Source of the DNA: Candidatus Saccharimonadota bacterium
GTDB taxonomy: Bacteria; Patescibacteriota; Saccharimonadia; Saccharimonadales; Saccharimonadaceae
Assembly: GCA_017464135.1 (NCBI GenBank)
Contig: JAFUEB010000003.1
Location: 40,178-104,177, forward strand
Reading direction: 5' to 3'
DNA: 64,000 nt
The notes beneath the pieces are model-generated. The model was not told where the DNA came from and made no database searches. It saw nothing but the letters and a program-made list of their open reading frames with translations. Positions 54,688-64,000 of the stretch are shown piece by piece. Position 1 is the first letter of the stretch. Every line of letters starts with the position of its first letter. The position numbers were made by a program, and so were the translations under genes.

Positions 54688-55263
54688 ATGGAGATAAAAG
54701 AAGGCAGTAAGTGGAAAAGGTATTTGCCGGTTGTCGCAATTGTGTTAGTAATCACGATAATCGTGACGATTTGTATCTTAATGATGAGAGGCAATACGAC
54801 TACAAGTGGGGGATTCCCAGATCCGGAATCAACTAAGTCGCTTAGTTGCACGTCGAAGGATTTTGATTATAAGTTCTTTACGGTGGATGGCTCCAAGAAA
54901 AAGGAAACGACGATGCGCGCAACCTTTCATGGCGAAAAGTTAAATGTGATTTCGTTCATCTACGATCTTTACTATAATTCGAAGGAAGAAATCGTGCACA
55001 GTGAGGCCTATAATCACGCAGCGATGAACATCAGTTTCTCAAAGTCGGGGCTTGGGCCAGATTCATTTGGTGCCATCTATAAGCAATTGGTGTCGGACCC
55101 AGAGAATATGCTCCTTTCGACTTCGATGACAGCCTACTCTGATCAGATTGGTGATAGTGGAGCGAAGTATTTCTTACTTGAAGATTTGGGGGGTGACTAT
55201 ACGTTGACGAAGGTGCGCCAAGTCTATCGTAATGCGGGATTTACTTGCGAAGTAAAAGAATAA
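54688..55263 (+). CDS. Membrane-anchored protein in the WxL-like locus
   Basis: The 191 residues have one N-terminal TM (about 13-35) and an extracytoplasmic alpha/beta domain with two Cys (SCTSK near 54 and TCEVK at the end), so a disulfide is likely. AAAGGAGG lies 3-4 nt before the ATG and TATAAT at 54663-54668. Family not recognised. Its place between the secreted paralogues and the DUF916-like gene suggests a role in the same surface system. Confidence 0.65.
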   Translation: MEIKEGSKWKRYLPVVAIVLVITIIVTICILMMRGNTTTSGGFPDPESTKSLSCTSKDFDYKFFTVDGSKKKETTMRATFHGEKLNVISFIYDLYYNSKEEIVHSEAYNHAAMNISFSKSGLGPDSFGAIYKQLVSDPENMLLSTSMTAYSDQIGDSGAKYFLLEDLGGDYTLTKVRQVYRNAGFTCEVKE

Positions 55264-55296
55264 TTGTGGTAAAATAAATAAATGATAAGGAGGTTA

Positions 55297-56238
55297 ATGA
55301 AAAAACAGTTTACTAAATTTAAGAAAGTCCTAATAGCAGCACTCGTCTTGGTGTTTGCTGGTGCGTGTGCGTTGGTAGGCGACAGGGTGGCAAAGGCGGC
55401 TGGTGAAATTGGTTTTTCCGTTTCGCCGATGAAACAAAACATCGTATTAAACCCTGGCGACTCGTATCGCGGTACCTTTACGGTGTCTAATCCGGCAACT
55501 TCAGAGAATGATTTTTCTTATTTGGTGACTGTGACGCCTTTCTATGTGAAGGATGACGCTGAATATACCGCAGTCTTCGATGAAGATTCGGATCGGACGA
55601 TGATTTCAAAATGGATTACTTTGGTAAGTCCATCTGAAGGAAAGGTTGCACCAAACGAATCCAACGAGATTGAGTTTATCATTAATGTGCCAGAGGATGC
55701 TCCAGCGGGTGGCCAATACGCTGCGATTACGGTTTCATCAAACAATACCGATGAAGCAGCCGAAGGTAGTACCGGTATTCGTGAACAAATTGCGATTGCC
55801 CATACCATTTTCGCTGAAATCGCTGGTGAAACCGTGAAAAAGGGTGAAGTGACCGAAGTATCGGTACCAAGCTTCATCTTCTCGGGTGATCTTACCGCTT
55901 CTTCGAAAGTAAGGAATACTGGTAACGTCCACGGTAAGGCAGTATACAAGCTCCAGGTTTTCCCACTCTTTTCGAGTGAGGAAGTCTTTACGAACGAGGA
56001 AAAACCAGATGAACAAACGATTCTTCCAGATCGTACCCTTTACTACGAGACGGCTTTTAAGAATACTCCATCATTTGGTATTTACAATGTAGTATATACG
56101 GTAGAATTTGAAGGTACCAAGACCGAAGTGAAGAAAATGGTGATTAAGTGTCCAATCTGGATGCTCTTCTCGATCCTCTTTGCGATTATCGCCGCGATTA
56201 TCTATATCGGGCTTCGCATCAAGGCACGCAAACGCTAA
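55297..56238 (+). CDS. DUF916/WxL-binding-like membrane protein
   Basis: The 313 residues have a signal peptide, two Ig-like beta domains (VSPMKQNIVLNPGDSYRGTF...; then GNVHGKAVYKLQ...), a C-terminal TM (about 285-305) and a short basic tail. This is the architecture of the DUF916/DUF3324 proteins that accompany WxL proteins in Gram-positive bacteria. Start at 55297 follows AAGGAGG by 3 nt; an alternative ATG at 55282 lies 6 nt after TAAAAT and would be leaderless. It is the last gene of the surface locus. Binding of the secreted paralogues is inferred. Confidence 0.75.
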   Translation: MKKQFTKFKKVLIAALVLVFAGACALVGDRVAKAAGEIGFSVSPMKQNIVLNPGDSYRGTFTVSNPATSENDFSYLVTVTPFYVKDDAEYTAVFDEDSDRTMISKWITLVSPSEGKVAPNESNEIEFIINVPEDAPAGGQYAAITVSSNNTDEAAEGSTGIREQIAIAHTIFAEIAGETVKKGEVTEVSVPSFIFSGDLTASSKVRNTGNVHGKAVYKLQVFPLFSSEEVFTNEEKPDEQTILPDRTLYYETAFKNTPSFGIYNVVYTVEFEGTKTEVKKMVIKCPIWMLFSILFAIIAAIIYIGLRIKARKR

Positions 56239-56253
56239 TATATAATATATATA

Positions 56254-56283
56254 GAAAAAGGCCACCACTTGGTGGTCTTTTTT
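56254..56283 (+). terminator. Intrinsic terminator
   Basis: AAAGGCCACC-ACTT-GGTGGTCTTT with a T run. Confidence 0.85.
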
Positions 56284-56383
56284 GAAACATATTTTTCAGA
56301 AGTGCGCTCCGGGGCGCTAGCCCGAGTCTTACTCTCTTTCGAGGGGATTTTTTATTTCTTGGAAAAAATCTTCAAAAAAAGTG

Positions 56384-56412
56384 TTGACATAACTTGTGGG
56401 GTGCGGTATAAT
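56384..56412 (+). promoter_or_regulatory. rRNA promoter
   Basis: TTGACA, 17-bp spacer, TATAAT: perfect consensus. It directly precedes the 23S leader; there is no 16S between. Confidence 0.9.
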
Positions 56413-56607
56413 GGAGAAAGTTTAAGCAAGTCGGCATTTCCGACCTCTACAAAAAGATATGAAAAGCGAGGTATACTTGAGGTCGCTAAAAATGCACTTC
56501 AAATATTCTTACAAATTTTCTATTAACAATTTGGATTAACGATGAAAAGATTTTAATTGACGGCAAGCAGTCGAACTTCGATTGCTAGTTAAGTCAATGC
56601 ATAAAAA
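56413..56607 (+). other. 23S rRNA leader with processing stems
   Basis: No gene lies between 56239 and 56607 (369 bases). The segment holds the terminator of the surface locus, the rRNA promoter and a leader. A rod forms at 56433-56496 (CGACCTC/GAGGTCG inside GCATTT/AAATGC). 56549-56562 pairs with 59723-59736 and 56579-56593 pairs with 59691-59705, each with one mismatch, forming the stalk that would release 23S by RNase III. Confidence 0.7.
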
Positions 56608-59682
<3,075 letters not shown>

Positions 59683-59722
59683 GTCTTGAGCTTAGCTAGC
59701 AATCGGTGCTCGACACCGAAGA

Positions 59723-59786
59723 CGTCATTTAAAATCTACACCTTATAGGCATCAATCGTAACAAAAGACGTCTCTTTTGTTATAAA
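59723..59786 (+). other. 23S-5S spacer with processing hairpins
   Basis: It contains the 3' halves of the 23S stalk and a hairpin AACAAAAGA/TCTTTTGTT (about 59759-59781) just before 5S. No tRNA is present in the spacer. Confidence 0.6.
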
Positions 59787-59892
59787 TTGGTGCCCATAGC
59801 GCTGGGGTAATACCTGTTCCCATCCCGAACACAGAAGTCAAGCCCAGTCGCGCCGATTATACTGCTCTGCGGGAAACTAGGAAGGTGCCAAA
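59787..59892 (+). rRNA. rrf: 5S ribosomal RNA
   Basis: Loop and helix signatures CCCATCCCGAACACAGAAGTCAAG and TGGGTAAT-like parts are present; helix I pairs TTGGTGCC with GGTGCCAA through two G-U pairs. About 106 nt. Confidence 0.9.
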
Positions 59893-59900
59893 TTATCGAT

Positions 59901-59969
59901 AAACCACCCGAAAGGGTGGTTTTTCGTTGAATCCACCCGAACCGAAGGTTCATTTAAGGGTGGATTTTT
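59901..59969 (+). terminator. Two tandem terminators after 5S rRNA
   Basis: First AACCACCC-GAAA-GGGTGGTT plus T (59901-59924), then AATCCACCC ... GGGTGGATT plus T (59930-59969). Confidence 0.85.
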
Positions 59970-59995
59970 CATTGCGTTTATGTTATTTTAAAGAT

Positions 59996-61480
59996 ATGGA
60001 TGAACTAGACAATAATCAGCCTTTAGATTCGATGGGCGAGCCGATTACACCGCTTGGTGATCGTCCAGTGAATCCTTATGCGCCGAATAATATGAATAAT
60101 CCGGTGAATGCGCCGAGGAACCCTTTGGCACCAGAACCAGGCGAAATGCCGCCAACGCAAGGTTACGGGCAACCGATGAATCCGTACGCGAACCCACCGA
60201 TGGGTCAGCCGATGGGCCAGCCAACGCAAGGTTACGGGCAACCGATGGGTCAGCCAATGCAAGGCTACGGGCAACCGATGGGTCAGCCAATGATGCAAGG
60301 CTACGGTCAGCCGATGATGCAAGGTTACGACCAACCAATGATGTACAATCAGCCGAAATCTGGCGGTTTTACTTCTTCGAAAGGTTTCGTGATTGGCCTA
60401 ATTGTTTTCGGTTTGATCTTATTTGGCGTCCTGCTATTTTTGCCACAGATGCTCCCAAGTGGTGGCTCTGGTGGCGAAGAAGGTGGTGGCGGTAATGAAA
60501 ATGGCAATACCGCACTTAGTGCCGTGACTTCTAAGGCAGTGGCAGATTATTGTGAAGCGAATGGATATGAAGAAACCAGTACTAGTAAATCTAGCTCTGA
60601 TATACTTGATGATGCGACCGAGGTTTATATGTGTACTAAGGACGACGGAGTTTCTCAGTTAGCCTATGCCAAATTTTCGGAATCAGCCAAAGATACGGAT
60701 GCTGCGAAAGAGATTCTCGGTGATATTGAGTCTTTGAAGGGCGCAAAGGTGATTGACGAAGATGATCGCCTAGAGATGGTAACTAATACCAAGTACTATA
60801 AAGTTTATCTGGTAATTGATAGTGATAGTATTTTCTACGCTATTGTGGATGATCTAGACAAGGTTGAGGGCATGCTTGAGGCGCTCCGTGGTAAAAACGA
60901 TTTGAACGCTAAGTATAAAGATGTTGTCAAGAACATGGAAGAAGTGGATCCAGATGACGACGATGGAGATACGGCGAGAAAGAATGACATGAGCCGGGTT
61001 GACACTTCTCTAGTACAATATCAAACGAACAACAACACCAAGAGTAATAATTTACCTGGGGCTGGTTCTTGGAGAGGCAAAACGAATTTCCTAGATGGGA
61101 ATGACTGTGCTACTACCGATACGGCTTGTCTGTTCGTGCGCGACTACATGAATTCTAAACTTGACGAAGATACGATGAAAAACTCTTTCGTCGACCCAGA
61201 TGGGACACCATATAGCGTGCTTATCACCGATAACTGGGCAAAGGTTTCTGGTGGTGGTTCCGGAACACTCGGAGTAATTACCTTTAATGAAAATTCAAAA
61301 CTAGTTGAAAAAGATGGTGGTTACACGATTGGTGGGAGCGATCCATTTAGTGAACACGTGATTTACATCGTGCCAGGTGGCCGTTGCGATGGTGAAGTCG
61401 TAAGCCAGTCGCAAAAGCGACATTTTGCAGTGCTTTATAAGCTTGAGGATGAGAGCGTATATTGTATTGATGATCAATAA
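59996..61480 (+). CDS. Surface protein with Gln/Met/Gly-rich repeats, TM and Cys-rich C-terminal domain (A)
   Basis: The 494 residues begin with a cytoplasmic-side Pro/Asn/Gln-rich region, including tandem QGYGQPMGQPM units (about residues 58-112), then one TM (about 130-150), a Gly/Glu linker and an extracytoplasmic domain with several Cys. The last 150 residues share a pattern with the next gene (RKNDMSRVDTSL.QY, DG..YSVLITDN, GVITFNENSKLVEKD). Start at 59996 is 6 nt after TATTTT; the open frame to 59927 runs through the terminators. Family not recognised; surface role is inferred. Confidence 0.75.
   Translation: MDELDNNQPLDSMGEPITPLGDRPVNPYAPNNMNNPVNAPRNPLAPEPGEMPPTQGYGQPMNPYANPPMGQPMGQPTQGYGQPMGQPMQGYGQPMGQPMMQGYGQPMMQGYDQPMMYNQPKSGGFTSSKGFVIGLIVFGLILFGVLLFLPQMLPSGGSGGEEGGGGNENGNTALSAVTSKAVADYCEANGYEETSTSKSSSDILDDATEVYMCTKDDGVSQLAYAKFSESAKDTDAAKEILGDIESLKGAKVIDEDDRLEMVTNTKYYKVYLVIDSDSIFYAIVDDLDKVEGMLEALRGKNDLNAKYKDVVKNMEEVDPDDDDGDTARKNDMSRVDTSLVQYQTNNNTKSNNLPGAGSWRGKTNFLDGNDCATTDTACLFVRDYMNSKLDEDTMKNSFVDPDGTPYSVLITDNWAKVSGGGSGTLGVITFNENSKLVEKDGGYTIGGSDPFSEHVIYIVPGGRCDGEVVSQSQKRHFAVLYKLEDESVYCIDDQ
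60160..60345 (+). repeat. Short tandem repeats encoding GYGQPMGQPM-type units
   Basis: Repeats of about 39 bases (CAAGGCTACGGGCAACCGAT type) in frame within the preceding gene. Variable copy number between strains is likely. Confidence 0.8.
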
Positions 61481-61494
61481 ATAAGGGTGGAAAA

Positions 61495-62925
61495 ATGGAC
61501 GGGCGAGAACAAAATGGATTTCAAGGACAAGGCTCATTCGGAATGAGTAGCGGACCAAGTTTTGGATCGTTTACGTTTGATGAGAAGAATGTGAAAATGC
61601 CAGAACCGGAGCCGATGCCGGCGCCACAACCGGCACCACAACCAGTGGCACAGCCGGAGCCAATGCCGCAAATGCCACAGCCTCAGCCAATGCCGATGGG
61701 GCAGCCGATGCCACAGCCAATGCCGACGGGGCAGCCGATGCCGATGCCACAGCCGGCACCGCAGCCAGTGAAGGCGCCGAAAGGCCTAATTATAGGGGTG
61801 GCGCTCGGTGTATTTGTCGTTCTTGCGATTGTGGTGGTCGCGATAATTATGTTTGGTCAGCCACCAGCCCCAGAGCCGGAACCAGAGCCGGAACCAGAGA
61901 TTAATTACGAGGAAAACGTGCCAACTCTAATTACGGCGAAGCGTTACTGTGCTACGAGCGGGCTTTACGTTTGGGATTTGCCAGATGAAATCAGCCAACG
62001 TGATTCGGTCTACGGTGTAGTGAATTGTCGCTACAACGAGCAGAATGCTGAAGAGACAGATACTGATGTGAGCATTGAAGATCTTGCCAAAGAGCCAGAG
62101 AATGATGTTTTGGCGCTCGATTACTATGTATTAAAGAAAGATTACAAAGAGCTTGATTCAATCAAAACTCTCCAGGGCGACTATTCTTCACTTGGTTCGG
62201 AACTCGAAAATACCGATGATTACAAGATTTTTTATCAGTACAATGACAGTAATAATTACGTGATTTTCTCTTATACGGTGCTTTATAAGAATTCATATCT
62301 CCAGATGTCGGCCAAGGATGCGGCGGAGATTGAGACGGCGCTTACCACGATGGGCTTCCCGAAGTCTGAGCATGAGGTGCCAACCAAGGAATCCGAGATA
62401 GAGAAGAAGGAAAAGGAGCGCGAACAGGGAAAGGCGACGCCAGCGAAGCGTGATGTACTTCGTCGTAGTGATATGGCAAGAGTCGGGACCTCGCTTACGC
62501 AATATATGACCAATAATAAGTCGGAACTTCCTGGCCCGGGTATGTGGACTGCGACGGCTGATTTTGCTGGTGCAAATGCCTGCAAGGCCGACAATACTGC
62601 CTGTAATTTCGTGATGTCTTATCTTAACACCACTGATGACAAGAATGACTTTGAAGATCCGAGTGGTGATGTTTATAATATCTTAATCACCGGCAATATC
62701 GCGGATGGCGGTGAGATTGGGAATGTGACTTTTAATGCTAATAGCAAGCTTACGACCTCTAATAAAAAGTACACGATTGGCGGTAAGGCGCCATTCTACG
62801 AACACGTAGTTTACATTATCCCGGGGGCGAAATGCGATGGCACGAGCGCTAAAGCCGCGAAGAAGACCGATTATGTCGTACTCTATAGACTAGAAGAAGG
62901 TCAAACTTACTGTTTAAACAATTAA
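61495..62925 (+). CDS. Surface protein with Pro/Met/Gln repeats, TM and Cys-rich C-terminal domain (B)
   Basis: The 476-residue paralogue of the gene upstream has the same order: cytoplasmic-side repeats of PQPMP and GQPMP (about 40-95), one TM (about 100-122), a PEPE linker and an extracytoplasmic domain. The end repeats the pattern RRSDMARVGTSLTQYMTNN, ...DVYNILITGN, ...NVTFNANSKLTT, and C-terminal PGAKCDG. GGTGG lies before the ATG. It is 14 bases from the first gene, so both are probably one unit. The repeats may bind cell-wall material or a cytoplasmic partner; this is unresolved. Confidence 0.75.
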   Translation: MDGREQNGFQGQGSFGMSSGPSFGSFTFDEKNVKMPEPEPMPAPQPAPQPVAQPEPMPQMPQPQPMPMGQPMPQPMPTGQPMPMPQPAPQPVKAPKGLIIGVALGVFVVLAIVVVAIIMFGQPPAPEPEPEPEPEINYEENVPTLITAKRYCATSGLYVWDLPDEISQRDSVYGVVNCRYNEQNAEETDTDVSIEDLAKEPENDVLALDYYVLKKDYKELDSIKTLQGDYSSLGSELENTDDYKIFYQYNDSNNYVIFSYTVLYKNSYLQMSAKDAAEIETALTTMGFPKSEHEVPTKESEIEKKEKEREQGKATPAKRDVLRRSDMARVGTSLTQYMTNNKSELPGPGMWTATADFAGANACKADNTACNFVMSYLNTTDDKNDFEDPSGDVYNILITGNIADGGEIGNVTFNANSKLTTSNKKYTIGGKAPFYEHVVYIIPGAKCDGTSAKAAKKTDYVVLYRLEEGQTYCLNN

Positions 62926-62997
62926 TCTACTAAGAGGGGTGGCGTTTTATCTCTGTTTTTGATATACTTATAGGGTACTAGGAAGGGGGTGCGTCGA

Positions 62998-63444
62998 GTG
63001 GCGCAAGTAGGTACTTTACCTTTGTGGGCTATGATTCTGATTGGAAGTGTATTTTTTTCGTTTGCAATAGGCTTTATAAACCCATACGTTACAAAAGCGA
63101 CGCTGATCCGGCTCGAGAATGTCGATAAAGAAGACTGGTCTAAACCGCGACCGACAGTGACCATAAAAGAACGGCTTTCACCGATCATTGTATTAGATCT
63201 TATCTTTGTGATACTATTCGTCGGGTTTATGTGTTTTTTAATCCAGGGTTTGGTACCGATGGCTAACAGGTTTGGCGGAGGCGTATTAGTGACACTGATG
63301 GTGGTACTCTTTTCGATTATTGCTATAGGATTAACCTTTGCCATTGATATGGTAGCTTATGTTACAGGGCTGGAGCTTACCGCAACTAGACTACGACGAC
63401 ACTTTGAACGACATTACGGAGCCAGAGTCGAACGAGAATCATAG
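62998..63444 (+). CDS. Four-TM small membrane protein, paralogue A
   Basis: The 148 residues have about three to four TMs (4-24, 66-90, 95-125) and a basic cytoplasmic tail (RHFERHYGARVERES). Start is the GTG at 62998 with a G-run ribosome site GGAAGGGGGTG; the frame is open to 62989. It resembles the next gene in GTLP.W, the FGGG segment and the end FER.Y...GxxVxxES. Family not recognised. Confidence 0.65.
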   Translation: MAQVGTLPLWAMILIGSVFFSFAIGFINPYVTKATLIRLENVDKEDWSKPRPTVTIKERLSPIIVLDLIFVILFVGFMCFLIQGLVPMANRFGGGVLVTLMVVLFSIIAIGLTFAIDMVAYVTGLELTATRLRRHFERHYGARVERES

Positions 63445-63448
63445 TCTG

Positions 63449-63473
63449 AAAACCCCGTTTTTACGGGGTTTTT
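63449..63473 (+). terminator. Intrinsic terminator
   Basis: AACCCCG-TTTTTA-CGGGGTT followed by T. Confidence 0.85.
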
Positions 63474-63496
63474 CTCTTGAAAACGCTTAAGATATA

Positions 63497-63525
63497 TTGA
63501 CATTTCTAATAAAGTGTGCTATAAT
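63497..63525 (+). promoter_or_regulatory. Promoter of paralogue B
   Basis: TTGACA at 63497-63502, 17-bp spacer, TATAAT at 63520-63525. Confidence 0.85.
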
Positions 63526-63560
63526 AATAGATATATTCTATCTAGGGGGGGGTAAAAACA

Positions 63561-64000
63561 ATGGAAGGTACATTACCAATCTGGTCTATCGTTCTGGTTT
63601 TGGGAGCAGGAGTGTTATTCTCCTTGGGATATGTGAAACCATATATTTCAAAGGAGAACAAAGCGGAAATTATCGCGTATGCAAAGAATGAGAACATCGG
63701 TAAACCGCCAGTAGTGATCATCCGTGATCACATGACACCGGCGATGAGCCTGGCACTGATAATAGGGATTGCACTCGCCTCTCTGATACTGTTTATTGTC
63801 GAATCTTTCGGCAACATGGTGCAGCATTTTGGCGGTGGTTTCTTCGGTGTACTGATTACAATCGGTCTCATGTTCTTGCTCTACATTTTTTCGTTTATTG
63901 CACTGCTCTTTCTTCACTTAATCGGTGAAACCGTCACTTCAATCTCGTTTGAACGGCTTTACAGGGATCGCTACGGTCTCGAAGTGAAATACGAATCAGA
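63561..64000 (+). CDS. Small membrane protein, paralogue B (3' end outside window)
   Basis: The frame from ATG 63561 is open to the window end (146 codons). It has the same TM layout as the upstream gene and similar patches: GTLPIWS, GYVKPY, FGGGFFGVL, and FERLYRDRYGLEV near the end. The ribosome site is AGGGGGGGGT, a run of eight G, 8 nt upstream. Family not recognised. Confidence 0.7.
   Translation, partial: MEGTLPIWSIVLVLGAGVLFSLGYVKPYISKENKAEIIAYAKNENIGKPPVVIIRDHMTPAMSLALIIGIALASLILFIVESFGNMVQHFGGGFFGVLITIGLMFLLYIFSFIALLFLHLIGETVTSISFERLYRDRYGLEVKYES

Noticed and set aside
56408..56600. Partial 16S rRNA before the 23S
   Set aside because: No 16S 3' end (anti-Shine-Dalgarno region) is present in the leader.
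60160..60345. Tandem repeats as a CRISPR array
   Set aside because: The repeats are in frame and coding, with no unique spacers and no cas gene nearby.

Overview
The window reads as a chromosome segment of a reduced, host-associated member of the Candidate Phyla Radiation, most likely Saccharibacteria (TM7). This is inferred from the gene set: an arginine deiminase pathway as the only visible amino-acid catabolism, very large FISUMP/InlB-type surface proteins, many single-TM surface proteins with no recognisable relatives, a half-length TsaB, an RNase HII-YraN fusion, and 23S-5S rRNA genes with no 16S directly upstream. The standard code (TGA = stop) fits every gene, which argues against Gracilibacteria and Absconditabacteria.

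Layout. 1-1.3 kb: three small envelope genes. 1.3-1.6: two tRNA-Pro genes plus a duplicated tRNA 3' end. 1.6-6: ftsH and an M1 aminopeptidase. 6-10: a 1333-residue FISUMP/InlB-repeat surface protein. 10.27-17.86: an island bounded by perfect 33-bp inverted repeats and lying against a tRNA-Leu. It holds a NYN-domain gene, a structured leader RNA, an EcoRI-family DNA methylase with a DUF262-HNH nuclease, and a TetR/MMPL/heptad-repeat export operon. 18-27.3: pgi, the arginine deiminase genes (arcC divergent from arcB-arcA-arcD), gpmI and galU. 27.3-32.4: CIRCE-controlled clpC-clpP, tsaB-tsaE and murC. 32.4-40.7: two anchored or secreted unknowns, radA and a membrane-anchored metallopeptidase. 40.7-44.2: ruvC/ruvA, rplS, the rnhB-yraN fusion and ychF. 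44.3-51.3: small membrane proteins, a YfiH-family protein, an anchored DUF1524 nuclease and an extracytoplasmic rhodanese/thioredoxin pair. 51.4-56.2: five tandem WxL-like secreted proteins ending in a DUF916-like membrane protein. 56.4-59.9: 23S and 5S rRNA. 60-64: two paralogous pairs of membrane proteins, the last cut by the window end.

How it fits together. ArcA, ArcB and ArcC plus the antiporter would yield ATP and ammonia from imported arginine. Pgi, GpmI and GalU are pieces of sugar metabolism. ClpCP and FtsH handle proteolysis. Much of the rest is surface: export, adhesion-like repeats, disulfide-paired secreted domains, a nuclease and proteases, as expected for an epibiont that takes material from a host bacterium.

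Regulation visible in the sequence. At least twelve genes carry a -10 box exactly 6 nt before the ATG, so they are probably translated from leaderless mRNAs. Two divergent pairs (tsaE/murC and ruvC/ruvA) share one overlapping palindromic -10. Highly structured leaders occur before the methylase gene and before the WxL-like genes. The most unusual items are the structured, terminator-containing leader RNA at 11.09-11.30 kb, the inverted-repeat-bounded island, and the WxL-like surface locus.
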